DNA of 64,000 nt, taken from positions 718,471 through 782,470 of the forward strand of contig JACKQL020000026.1 of assembly GCA_018296165.2 (NCBI GenBank). The letters run 5' to 3'. The DNA comes from Termitomyces sp. T153. Taxonomy: Eukaryota > Basidiomycota > Agaricomycetes > Agaricales > Lyophyllaceae. This document shows, in pieces, positions 12,130-22,853 of the stretch; within the stretch, counting starts at the first letter, position 1; each line of letters opens with the position of its first letter. The notes below the pieces were generated by a model that saw nothing but the letters and a program-made list of their open reading frames with translations, was not told the DNA's origin and did no database searches. A program made the position numbers and the translations under genes.

Positions 12130-12627
12130 CCTACTTACCTGCCTTACCTGATGTGTTTCTGATTGTTTCTTCTCGTGTTTTGTGTTCCATGTCTCGTTTT
12201 CCTTATTCTCAGTCTCCCAGTCTTATCCCGTCTCTATTCTGTTATCATGTCGTTATCATTCCATGTCTCTGCCTGAATCTATTCTCGTTCTCATCTCATC
12301 TTCATCTCATTTTGTTTAACTCTGCCTCGTCTTGTTTGATTCTGTCTATCGTGTTCAAGTCCTCTCGACCATAATGTCCTCACAAACTCCGCAGTTACAA
12401 TTACAAACCTCCGACACTCTTTACCAACCCTGGACCCTGCTACACACTTGGCTCCAAACCCCATCAATCCCTGTTGATCCCCCGACAGAACTCTGGCTCC
12501 ACTCCTGTCATCCATGTAGTCTCCACCTCCTCCACACCCACAATACTCACACATGGACTTATGCCTGAACCCTGCCAAGCCCGTCCCCCTTCCCCACAAC
12601 TCATCCTCTACTCCTCCAGACCTCCCC

Positions 12628-13786
12628 TGTCAGGTTCCGCTGACCTCAGGGGCTCAGCTGCACTGGGCGAGTCCTTACTAGGCGGGCATGATCCCCTTGC
12701 ACTGGTAACCGAACACTTGAAAATGTTCTGGGCACTGATGGCTTGGGCAGATAGCCAGTGGGGTGGGATCCGGACAGATCCAGGGAGGTCCGGGGAAGTC
12801 GGATTGCAAGGAAACGGGACGGGCTTGGTGGGGTTCAGGCAGAAGACCGTACGGGAGATTCACGGAAGCGAAGGAGTGGGTGGCTATATGATCAATGGGA
12901 GCAGGGCTGGGGTTTGATGGGAGATCAATTGGAGTTGATGGGGTCTGGGACCGAGCAAAGAGTGAGGTTCGGACCTGGCAAAGGAGTGTCGGGGTTTGTA
13001 ATCGTAATCGCGGAGTTTGTGAGGTTGTTAAGGTTGGTGAAGACTTGGGCACAATGGTTGGACAGAGTCACCGAGACAGCGTCGGACGAAATGAAATAGA
13101 GTCGATATGGAACAAGAGTAGATTTGAGTGAGGATACGAAACGATAATGAGAATGATAACGAAATGGAGACGAGGCAAGACCGGGAGACTGAGGTAAGAC
13201 CGGGAGACTGAGATAAGACCGGGAGACTGAGAGTAAGGAAACAAGACACAAAACACAAAACACAAAAAGGAAACAATCAGACCATAGGTAACGTTAGGCA
13301 ATATCAAGACTAGAGTATGAAGAGCTACTCGACGGCTTATATACTGACTACCAGAGAACTTTGGGGTACGTCGGCTGCGGCGGCAGGGCTTGGCGGAGCT
13401 CGACGGAGTGGGTGGGTGTCGGTTGCAATCAAGGATCAGGCCGCGCTGATACGTTGATGGGATCATTGGGGAATGCGGGTCACCCTGAGGTTGTCGTGAT
13501 ACTCCGGAATAGGTCGGAGGAACCAGGGTGTTGAGTTGATGATGGGTGGCAAGGATCGGAAACAGCGGGGGTAGTTCTTGGGGTTCAGGAGATCCAGGGT
13601 AAGTGTCAGTGGCTGCGGGGAAGGCATTGAAGTTGGCCAGGGGGCCGTCGGAGTTAGCCGGGGAGGTGTTGGAGTTAGCTGGAATAGGCGCGGGGCATGG
13701 CGGAAGTTCAGTGGAGCGTCAGGGGTTTTTTTGGGGGTCAGGGGTTGATGGACGATGTGCGGGGGTTCAGGGAACGGGTCGTGACA
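12628..13786 (-). repeat. Inverted solo LTR (1,159 bp) nested in the 5' LTR of element A
   Basis: Runs TGTCAGG...GTGACA on the + strand, the reverse complement of the same LTR family. It is flanked by the 5-bp duplication TCCCC (12,623-12,627 and 13,787-13,791). The uninterrupted 3' LTR shows the empty site. Its self-primer variant (AATATCAAGACT at 13,300-13,311) belongs to the subfamily of element B, not A. It has three copies of the 19-bp repeat and is rich in CpG. No internal region remains, so it arose by LTR-LTR recombination. Confidence 0.93.
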
Positions 13787-13944
13787 TCCCCGGACTTGCC
13801 CAGATCAATTTCCTCTGGCTATCCTCACAGGTCCCCAGTGTTTGGAACACCTCCAAGTGCCTGGTTGTCAGTGCAGGGAATCACATCCGCCTAGTAAGGA
13901 CTCGCTCAGTGTAGCTGAGCCCCCATGGTCAGTGGAACCTGACA

Positions 13945-13957
13945 TAATCTCAAGACT
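13945..13957 (+). other. Self-primer binding site of element A
   Basis: TAATCTCAAGACT directly abuts the LTR end and pairs perfectly with LTR bases 12,117-12,129. It does not begin with TGG, so ordinary tRNA 3'-end priming is unlikely. Confidence 0.8.
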
Positions 13958-16900
13958 CTACCTTACCCCATTTGTGATGTCCACACATGCCCTGCACACC
14001 ATTTGCCAAACAATTCCAATGTCTATGGTTGACCCATGCCTGGAAACTCTTACAATTCATACAGCCCTGCCCAATTTGTCAAGGCACCCTGAGTCATGGA
14101 TCTGACACCAAGTGTCCCTTCTGCTCCGGTTACACCCATACAACAGCTCTCTCTCCAGACACCCTCCTCAACTCATGCCCAACCTTACACCACTCCTGCA
14201 AACCACCCCCCAACCCTCAAAGCACAACCCCAAAATTAACAAGGAGAACCACAGCACCCCGACTCTTGATAAGGACACAGCTCCGGAGTCCTGCCCACTA
14301 TTTTGACACCCCCCCATTTGACCCGGACTCCCCGACATTGAAGTTCCTTGATGCTGACCCTCCCTGCACACAATCAGACAAGGACTCTGCCATCAGACTA
14401 TGCCACCTCCCACAACAAGAACCCCCAGCATAGGAGTCACCCTGCCAGAACAAGTTATAGGAAAGATGGCCCTATACAAAGTAGTTCCTTGGGGTACTCT
14501 AAACTTGCTGACATGTTCATATCAGAGAGGGAGAAGCTCCACCATCATCCCAGAGACCATCGATCAACCCACTCAAACATCCTGACGATCCAAAGAGCAT
14601 ACACTCTGACATCTGTGGAGGACTTCCCCCGCCAGGATTGACAGCCCAAATAACCCTGTGCTGACTCGAAGCTGCCCCAATCCAACCCTCTGACCCACTC
14701 TGGACCCTAGCAACACAACTCTGGGGCCCCCACTTTGACTCCAACATCCAACCCAGGGGACCTATGATGCCAGCTCAACACTGCAGCCCCTTAGCTCCTA
14801 CCCCACAAGCATAAACCACCAACCCACAGCTCCATACAACCCTGCCCCTACACCGGAAGATGTCTATCAAGCAGGGACCACACCAATGGAGTACCCAGAA
14901 ACAAACCCCATGCAAAGTAATCTCTCCAGAGTACCCTAAAGTTGCTGATGCCTTCCCCAAGAAGACGTCACGTGCCACAATCCCGCCCTCAGAGTCCCAG
15001 CCCCGCCACCGTCCCACTCCTCTCCCCCAACGCAAAATGCTCCCCAAGAAGAGAAGAAACTATGGGACCCTCAAAGTAGCTTTCCCCCAAGATTCACAGC
15101 ACCTGCGGCGAATCCAACCACACCTGACAGGGACCAACCCTGAAGCCAAGAATAATGAAGTGGCCCCACCAACTCCACCCCAACAATCAAGGGACCAATG
15201 ATGCCCTCCAAGAAATGACCAACCTCCCACCTACATTCACAACAACCTCCAGGCTGCTCTGGAGCACAAATGAAGAATTGCCCTGACCCCGCCATGACTC
15301 CCAGGGAGTCCAAACCAATGCTCCCCCATGACTGACTTTCCCACCGCCCTCCAACAATCAGAAACAACCATCTCCCCCCAATGCAACAAATATTTTGCAC
15401 AGAGGGACAATGGCCAGACCCACCCAAAACCTTGGAAGACAGCTGGACCAGTTCCCCCCATTGAAGCTTGGCTCCAGGAGCCACTGCCACTCCTACATGA
15501 CAACTCCACCACTCAGTGGGGAAACCCCCCACTCCAGAGCTCCCCCTCTGAATCGTAACACGAGCCCGCCAACAAGCTAAGACCCAATCCCAACCCCCAC
15601 ATCGACTCTGGACCCCTGGTACTTGCACTTGAAATGGCAGACTGACAAAATGCGCCTCAGACCCCTTCCTCTGCCCCGCACCACCCCCAAAGCCAACACA
15701 ACCAACAAACCCCCACCAAGTGACCCTCATGTTGACTCCAGGACTGCTAACTTTCTCCCCAACAAAAGAAACACCTACCCCCAGAAGGAGCAACCCATGG
15801 AACGAGCCCCGAAGCATCTCCACTGGGGCGAGCCATTCCCCAACTGACCCCCACACTGCTCCTGCCAAAGAAGCATCCACCAATACAACCCCAATGGCCC
15901 CCCAAAACTCTAGGGAGTGTCAGGAATATGTAAGACCCCTCTGCCTGTCTGTGGACTTACACTTGGCCAGGAAAGCAATGTCACGTAAATGACCTAGAAC
16001 CCACAAAACCTTGGCTCTGGACCAGAAGGAACTTGTTGGGACTGATCACCCCAAACCCTGTCCCCTCGTCATTGACACTCCAGAGCACACCAAAGCACCA
16101 CCCAAACACACCCGCCTATAGACGCAATACTCCGGAGCACGACTTTGACCAGAACCAACACTCCAGAGCGCAGCAAAGCCTGATCCCAAGTGCTCTTCAC
16201 CAAACACTGTACTCCAGGGGCATGATAAAACCCCACCATGCACAACCCCACCCAAACGTAAACCTCCAGGCACCCCCAACCAAGGAAACACAACCCTCAC
16301 CCCAAGGGAGTACCTCCTCCTCTATGCTGACAAAACCCACAGCATAGATGGTATGGAAAACAACGCCCGCCAACTCACTACAGGGACCACCCTACCCTGG
16401 GGGCTCTGCCACTAAGCTGCTAGGGACTCCCTCCTCTGACTGACTATGCCCCAAGGACAAACCTCACCCCGCTGCCCCCACCATCATTGAAAAGGACCTC
16501 TGCCACCCCACCACCCATGTCAGCATAAAGGCCAGACTGCCAGAAGACCTCTGCCCCCCCTGCCAGCTGCACCAACAAAAGACCAAAGCCCCAACCACCC
16601 CAAACACACATCGAAGACTTAGAGGTCCACCCCCTTGAACCAGCACAATGCACATCTCTGCCGCGGACTGAAGAAAACCCCTATGCCCTGGGTCCAAGAC
16701 CCCAAGAATCAAACCCAGCAACGCCGCCCAAAAACGCCACAAAACTCCGCTGGAAGACTCCCAACACCCCTGCCAAGCCTTGGGAACTCTTCCTACGGCA
16801 CTCTGCCCTGTCTGAGCAACCCTGGGACTAGCCAACACAGACAGCATTAGTGGGCTTAACCCCCGCCTCTGGATCCACCAGGGATTCAACTCCCACCAGC

Positions 16901-17389
16901 ACCCCTGCGTGTTTCACTTACCTCACACAAGTTAAAGTCTCACTTCACACACCCAGAAACAACAAAGAAGTATTGGAGGGTACAAAAAAAATATGATACA
17001 AGGTGGAATGGGGCAGCAAACTCGAAGATGACAAGAAGCAGGGCCCGACCGCCCCCTCACTCTTCCCACAGAACCCCTGCTGCTCCCACCCCCAAATCAA
17101 TCTCCATCTGGGCCTGCACCACCGCCAAGACCTCCGCCAACCCTGGCAAGAACTCCCCCACATCCGCCGCCACTTCTCACCATGACCCTAGGAGCACCAC
17201 ATTATGCTGCCAATGCCCCGCCAGCAACCTCCCCACCCTCGCCATCCCCTGCTGCAACTCTGGAGGCCGATTCCCAGACATCTGTGCCAACCCGTCTTGG
17301 ATCAACGCAAATGCTGCAGAGGCACCGTCCAAGAAAACCCAGTGCTCCCACACCTAGCCTGACCCCAAAAACAATGTGTTTTAGTAACA

Positions 17390-18658
17390 GATGGGGAATT
17401 GGGAAAAACACTTATGAAGGATCCCCGCACACCCCAAAGCAGCCTCATTGACCAGCCAATCCTCCCTCTGCCACACTGCCTCCAGCTCTGCCCCCAGTGA
17501 TTTACCCTCCGGTGCCATTCCCTGCTCCTCTGCCTCCACCATGGGCTGCACCTCCCACTGCATCAGATGCTCCCACAAGCCCCGTACCTCTGGTGCTCAC
17601 TCCATTGCCACTTGCACCGAGGTGTTCTGTGCCTGCTCCAATGCCTCCTTCTCTGCCCGCACTGCATTTCAATCCTCCCTTGCCCAGCAAAGCTCCCCCT
17701 CCCATGCCGTCAACACCGCTGTTAGAACCTCCACCTGCTTGCAAAAAAAGACCTCTGTGATCAAAGGTGGGAGCTCCAGAGAACTTGACGCCTGTCCTAA
17801 GGGCACGCCTGGGGTGGGAGAGTAAACACAAAACCCAGAAGGACCTGCCATCGGCTCATGCCCCCGCAGCTGCTTGCTGGGCCCTGCCCCCGACAGTGGG
17901 GAAGCTCTCTGCTTCCCATGGTCCGCTGCCAAGGACACCCCCTCCCTCCACCCACCTTGCGGAGGCCCCACCTGCCCTGCAGACTGCCCCGTGCTCCCCT
18001 CCCCTGACACCCGGGTCTTCCATGCCTCGCCCAGCTGACTCCGCACCCAGTCCTTGTCCCACCCCTGCTCCGCGGCAACGCACACCGCTCGCCACTCCAA
18101 TGAGATCGAGCACTTCTCGTGGCTCACACAACACAAAAGGCAAACAGAAGTGTTGTGCTGCGAGCTCACAGAGGGTGCATCGAAGATGCAGGCCTTGCCC
18201 TGCTGCATACAGAGAACACACTAGGAACAACAGATCAGCACACGTGACAAAGGAGAACTCAAAGACTCACTGGGGCCTCGTTTTGGCACTATTCCAGCAT
18301 TGGGGGGCCCCAAGCCCACGCCAATGCCCTTGCAAACTTCTCCACTGTCACCTCTGCCTGAGGGATTTGCTGCAATGGTGGAACCCCTTCCGCATCCCCC
18401 ACCACCAATCAGAGCACCATGGGATGAAATTTGGCCTGCCTAGGACCCTCCGGAGAACCCACCACCACCACGGACACCTCTGCAAAACTCTGTCAGCCAC
18501 CCTGAAGAAACAAGTTGATGCTGCTCACGACTCCAGTATATCACACCAGCTTGGCACCAACGCTCGAACTCCTCCCCCTCGCTGTCATACACAATCACCA
18601 CATCCGCATCTGAAATCAATGGGGTGGGGGTAGTAGCTGAGTAACTGGGAGAGGACAT
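17390..18658 (-). pseudogene. Antisense ORF of long-LTR element A (acidic N-terminus, coiled coil), frameshifted
   Basis: Read on the minus strand from 18,658. It starts MSSPSYSA and contains an acidic motif VVIVYDSEGEEFERWC, then a frame change. A Pro/Arg-rich nuclear-signal-like stretch follows (GPSKQLRGHEPMAG), then FCKQVEVLTAVLTAWEGEL, which should form a coiled coil. It ends with a segment containing GAELEAVWQREDW (near 17,450). The same protein, less damaged, is encoded at 31,303-32,382 in copy B in the same antisense position. Function unknown. No nucleic-acid enzyme motif is visible. Confidence 0.6.
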
Positions 18659-18861
18659 GACAAAGGATTTGAAAAGCCCCAGGGTACGTCCAAGGCTTTT
18701 TAATTAATTAGGAAGAACCCCCTGATGAAGTGGCGGCCACACTTTGACTTTGCCTCCCATGCCGCCATCACTTGCTGCAGACTGATCAATATTACTGGGC
18801 TTTGACTCCCATGCCCCTGCCAATTCCCAACCCGCCCCCGCATCTTGAGGGTCTCAACGCT

Positions 18862-18874
18862 GAAGGGAGGGTGA
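18862..18874 (+). other. Polypurine tract of element A
   Basis: GAAGGGAGGGTGA abuts the 3' LTR start. It fixes the element orientation as + and so makes the 17,390-18,658 ORF antisense. Confidence 0.8.
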
Positions 18875-20013
18875 TGTCACAACCCATTTCCTGGACCCCA
18901 TACATCGCCCGACAAACCCCCATCCCCCCAGAACCTCCCCTGATGTTTTGTCAAACTTTCCCAGCACTCCGCACCTACTCTGGCTAACTCCGACGCATTC
19001 TCAGCTAACTCTGATGGCCCCCTGGCCAACTCTGACATCTTCTTGGCAGCCGCTGGCACTTCCCCTGGACTTCCTAAGCCCCTGGGACCACTCCCCCACC
19101 ATGCCTGACCCCATTACACATCATCAACTCAACACCCTGGCTCCTCCAACTTACTCTGGGGTATCACGACAACCTCAGAACAGACCATGTCACAATTGAT
19201 CCCATCAACATATCAATGCAGCCTGCCCTCTGGTCATAACCAACACCCATCGACTCCATCAAGCTCCACCAAGCCCCGCCACCACAGCTGACGTCCCCGG
19301 AGCTCTTCAGTAGTCAGTATATAAGACATAGAGTAGCTCCTCATACTCTAGTCTTGAGATTACCTACTTACCTGCCTTACCTGATGTGTTTCTGATTGTT
19401 TCTTCTCGTGTTTTGTGTTCCATGTCTCGTTTTCCTTATTCTCAGTCTCCCAGTCTTATCCCGTCTCTATTCTGTTATCATGTCGTTATCATTCCATGTC
19501 TCTGCCTGAATCTATTCTCGTTCTCATCTTGTCTTCATCTCATTTTGTTTGACTCTGCCTCATCTTGTTTGATTCTGTCTATCGTGTTCAAGTCCTCTTG
19601 ACCATAATGTCCTCACAAACTCCGCAGTCACAATTACAAACCTCCGACACTCTTTACCAACCCTAAACCCTGCTACACACTCAGCTCCAAACTCCATCAA
19701 TCCCTGTTGATCCCCCGACAGAACTCTGGCTCCACTCCTGTCATCCACGTAGCCTCCACCTCCTCCACACCCGCAATACTCACACATGGACTTATGCCTG
19801 AACCCTGCCAAGCCTGTCCCCCTTCACCACAACTCATCCTCTACTCCTCCAGACCTCCCCGGACTTGCCCAGATCAATTTCCTCTGGCTATCCTCACAGG
19901 TCCCCAGTGTTTGGAACACCTCCAAGTGCCTGGTTGTCAGTGCAGGGAATCACATCCGCCTAGTAAGGACTCACTCAGTGTAGCTGAGCCCCTGTGGTCA
20001 GCGGAACCTGACA
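18875..20013 (+). repeat. 3' LTR of long-LTR element A (1,139 bp)
   Basis: TGTCACAACC...AACCTGACA. Nearly identical to the joined 5' LTR. Differences are mainly C/T and G/A. It carries its own TATA box and the self-primer AGTCTTGAGATTA at 19,350-19,362. It is followed by the target duplication CTGAC. Confidence 0.93.
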
Positions 20014-21005
20014 CTGACTGCCCTATCCTACAAGCCCATTGAACCAGTGCATTGGAACCTTCATGACAAAGATTTCTTTATCACCATAGTATAAGCTTCT
20101 TGAACTGCAGCCAGTGCCACAGGTGCATCAGACTTGAAGAGTAATGATGACAACAATGTTGCAACATCTAAGCAATGTATCTTGAACAGCAACTCAGATG
20201 ACAATGACACTGAGCATTGTTGTAAACAGAAGCATAACACTAACACCTAGCAGCTGTTAGCTATTGATGCCAAGAAGTCCAAGCTAGACCTCAAGCATCT
20301 CAATGATAGAGTGCCCAGCTGCCTTCTAGACAGCTGGGACACAATGCTGGTGCAAGGGTGCTATGAGTGCCACAATAACTTCTGGAGTATCTTGCACCCC
20401 AACTTCTATTGGTTGCCAACAACCAATTCAGTCTTTGTTGGCAACAAAGCAGTCTTTGCCTGCTTGACTGAAATGGTGGGGATAGCTCATATCTCCCTGC
20501 ATTATGAACAATTGTACAGATGGGCTCCTTGAGGGACACCCATGAACTCAGAACAGCTGAAACAGATGCTCCAGGGTATTTGCAAGCCCTGCTTACTATG
20601 AGGGAGTGAATACATGCCACTATCTTCATTCAGGAATTCCATCAGATCTCCTTCTATACAGCCCCTGACATCAGAGATTGCACAATGCAATGTGTCATGG
20701 AGCTAACTCCCAAAGAGCTAGCCACTTCTCTACCATTGGGGGACCATCATTGGCAATTGGTCCCCTTGTTTTCCTGGGTGTTGGCCATGCTTGGCCATAT
20801 AGACAATAACACCTAGGGAGCAGGACTTATTCAAGTCCCTATCAGCCAGCACTTTGACATTGACATGTGGTCACAGTACATTGTGCACCACAGCTATCCA
20901 GGCTCACAGAATCTCTATTCTGAAGTGGCCATTGATGTGTCACTTACTACACATAGACTGATGATCAATCTTTGGCTATATCCTAGATTGGGCACTAGGC
21001 CCAAT
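20014..21005 (+). pseudogene. gypsy A2 extra ORF (ORF-x), second part
   Basis: Continues the extra ORF after the long-LTR insertion and aligns by eye to 6,040-7,035 of the first copy. Shared landmarks are a conserved opening around GACAAAGA, the acidic serine/aspartate stretch, and the segment giving AHISLHYEQL and later WGAGLIQVPISQ in broken frames. Similarity ends near 21,005, about 15 bp before a 59-bp inverted-repeat arm. Decayed and noncoding now. Confidence 0.65.
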
Positions 21006-21020
21006 ATCAGCTCATGCCAG

Positions 21021-21079
21021 CACCTGATGCTGGCAGGATGATATAATATCCCTTGTCATTACAGGATAAGCCTGATATA
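21021..21079 (+). repeat. 59-bp inverted-repeat arm, left
   Basis: Reverse complement of 37,993-38,051 with 54 of 59 bases identical by eye; the ends are CACCTGATGCTGGCAGG and CCTGATATA. Either it is one end of a DNA transposon whose middle has been filled by later insertions, or the two are arms of separate small elements. The three bases outside each arm do not match, so no target duplication supports a single element. Confidence 0.7.
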
Positions 21080-21164
21080 CCCACAGCTGTTATTACAGGA
21101 CTGACTGATTGTTATATCAATTACTTGTAATAATGTCAATAGTGTCAAATATCAAAGCAGACAA

Positions 21165-21245
21165 AAAGAATTCAACCAAAGGGATTTGAACTAATAACCT
21201 TCTAAGTGCAAGGCATGATTCTAAGAAAGATCTGATAGAATCAGA
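21165..21245 (-). repeat. tRNA-like (possible SINE head) fragment
   Basis: On the minus strand a segment reads like the 3' half of a tRNA. A good B-box (GTTCAAATCC, rc of 21,182-21,191) is preceded by a variable region and a plausible anticodon arm. The A-box side is poor and cloverleaf pairing is incomplete, so this is not a working tRNA gene. A tRNA-derived SINE is one explanation; chance is another. Confidence 0.3.
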
Positions 21246-21378
21246 ACTGTACAGAAGGCTGGAGCTGATCCTGACCCTAGGGAGGTGCTTAACAAGGAAC
21301 CACAGGAAGTTCCAAGGGTCTCTGGAGATCTCCAGGGGTCTGGAACAAGTGGTGTAGATTGCTGTAGATGTCAGAAAT

Positions 21379-21748
21379 TGTCAGGGGACTTCCATTTCTG
21401 ACTTCCATGACCTATTCCAGCACCTCCACAGCTTGTTTGACATCTCCAGAGCTCATTCCAAAACCCTAGAGATCTCCAGAGAATTGCGGAGTTTTCCATA
21501 TTACCTTACTGATCATTGTCCTAGAGTTAGGATTAGCTCCCACCTTCTGTACAGCAGTTCCCACACCTCTGCCACCTGCTGATGTGCCACACCAAGCAGT
21601 GAGAATCCTTAGACTTGTTCTCTTTGGATTTCCCTCTGCTAGGTGATTAGTTACTGATTGTATTGTTGTCTACTCCTGCTCATATACTTTGTATTCCCCT
21701 CTGCTAGCTGCATGACTCCAATCCACTGCCCCAGAGGTTGCCCTTATA
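21379..21748 (+). repeat. 5' LTR of element C (370 bp)
   Basis: TGTCAGGGGACTTCC...CCCTTATA (the 3' copy ends TTACA). Contains AGACTTGTTCT at 21,611-21,621, complementary to AGAACAAGTCT at 21,751-21,761 just after the LTR. That is the Tf1-type self-priming arrangement. Confidence 0.93.
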
Positions 21749-21750
21749 GC

Positions 21751-21761
21751 AGAACAAGTCT
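21751..21761 (+). other. Self-primer binding site of element C
   Basis: AGAACAAGTCT, two bases after the LTR end, is the exact reverse complement of 21,611-21,621. Eleven paired bases is the length known for Tf1. Confidence 0.75.
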
Positions 21762-22180
21762 CCTAAACTGGTCTAGAAGCCCCTCATAGCTGCAAGGAAC
21801 CTCCGAGCTGCTATCTGTCACTTCTCTACCAGGATTAAGCACCACATAGTTCTATGTCTCAGCTTGCCAACCCAGACACACCCTCAGAGGCCCCAGCCCC
21901 ACAGGACAAAGCCTGGACTCACCTGCTACACCTAGAAACCCAGGTGCAATTAACACAATCATCTCTCACCCACCATACAACTGAACTATCTACCCTCTGT
22001 CAAACCACAGATCTTATCTCCCAGTTGCTCCAAACACTGCTCAAATGCCTAACTCCTACCTCTACACCATCTCTGGCTGAAGAACCAGCCCCAACTGCAT
22101 CTGCACCTGTCCCCACAGTTCTGGTGACCCTATGGCCATGAATCCTGCATCCTGCACTACCAGATGCATACAATGGTGCC

Positions 22181-22853
22181 TGTCAGGACCACAGTCCTGG
22201 AGGGGGACTCTTACAGGAGCCAAAACCACCTTGGGGAGGTGATGCCAACAGCAAGTATGTAAATAGAGAAAGAAACTAAGAAACTAAGAAATGAGAGTGA
22301 GTAATGAATGGAGAGAAGATCAGATAACAACAGAACACAAACAAGATATCAGGTTATATCAAGGCTGGGGTGTAGCTACAGACTAAGGGACCTTATATAG
22401 CTGTAGGACACTGCCAAAAGAAGAAGATGGAAGTGATCTAAGTCAGATGGGAGTGATCTAACACAAGTGGAAGTGATCTAAGTCAAGTGGAAGTGATCTA
22501 AGGTCAGGTGGAAGTAATCTGAGTCAGATGGAAGTAATCTAAGTCATAGCAGGGAGTGATCTAAGTCATGAGGAAGTGATTTGGAACAAGGGAAGCAATC
22601 CTGGAAGTGATCTTGGGCAGATGGAAGTGATCTGGGACAGGTGGAAGTGATCTGGAACCTGTGGAAGTGATCTGTGCCTGTGGGAATGATCTGAAACAGG
22701 AAAAGCAGTCCTAGAGGTGGCTCAAACCTGGATGTGGCTGAAACAGGACTGTGGCTGAGATCTGGGGGTGTGGCTGAGATCCAGAGAGGGACTGTGTAGA
22801 ATCTGAGGTTGGATAATGCTGAAGGGAAGGGGGGAATGGAATGGGTCATGACA
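22181..22853 (-). repeat. Solo LTR (673 bp) nested in element C gag
   Basis: TGTCAGGACC...GGGTCATGACA with the 5-bp duplication GTGCC (22,176-22,180 and 22,854-22,858). Its ends resemble the long-LTR family, and on the minus strand it has TATATAAG followed about 30 nt later by CCTTGATAT. That suggests a related family and a minus orientation. It contains a degenerate tandem array at 22,428-22,690. Confidence 0.88.
22428..22690. repeat. Degenerate tandem repeat, unit about 18-20 bp
   Basis: Around thirteen imperfect units built on GGAAGTGATCTAAGTCA-type words follow one another inside the solo LTR. Units differ by substitutions and small indels. Confidence 0.8.

Larger units (their letters stand above)
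11642..13944 (+). repeat. 5' LTR of long-LTR element A, interrupted by a solo LTR
   Basis: Starts TGTCATGACC and ends AACCTGACA. It occupies 11,642-12,627 and 13,792-13,944 around an inverted solo LTR. The two parts add up to 1,139 bp, exactly the length of the 3' LTR. It contains a TATA box at 12,085 and a self-primer at 12,117-12,129. Confidence 0.9.
11642..20013 (+). mobile_element. Long-LTR, apparently non-autonomous retrotransposon, copy A
   Basis: Bounded by an exact 5-bp target duplication CTGAC (11,637-11,641 and 20,014-20,018). The two LTRs are 1,139 bp each once the solo LTR nested in the 5' one is removed. The 4.93-kb interior (13,945-18,874) starts with a self-primer binding site and ends with a polypurine tract. 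I see no RT, RNase H, integrase or protease motif in any frame, so this looks like a LARD-type derivative that borrows enzymes from another element. The + strand of the interior is strongly C-rich. A gene-like ORF lies antisense near the 3' LTR. CpG is frequent, so it is much younger than the gypsy copy it interrupts. Confidence 0.85.
8435..21005 (+). mobile_element. Ty3/gypsy chromodomain element A2, 5'-truncated and split
   Basis: Starts just after the LTR of the first copy with the lead-in to integrase, then integrase, chromodomain and the extra ORF. The extra ORF is interrupted at 11,641 by an 8.4-kb LTR element and resumes at 20,014. Removing that element and one copy of the 5-bp duplication CTGAC restores homology with the first copy. 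Similarity to the first copy is lost near 21,005. No LTR, gag or RT is present. It is CpG-poor like the first copy. Confidence 0.75.

Noticed and set aside
12925..13466. Leu/Ser-rich minus-strand ORFs that look like membrane proteins
   Set aside because: They lie wholly in LTR sequence and come from translating the 19-bp repeat and its flanks. The same pseudo-proteins appear in every LTR of the family.
15071..15883. 270-codon minus-strand ORF in the interior of element A
   Set aside because: Gly/Val/Trp-rich product of the skewed base composition. The homologous stretch of copy B is broken into different frames, so coding is not supported, unlike the antisense ORF near the 3' LTR.
21165..21245. 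A functional nuclear tRNA gene
   Set aside because: Only the B-box half is convincing. A-box, acceptor stem and terminator are missing.
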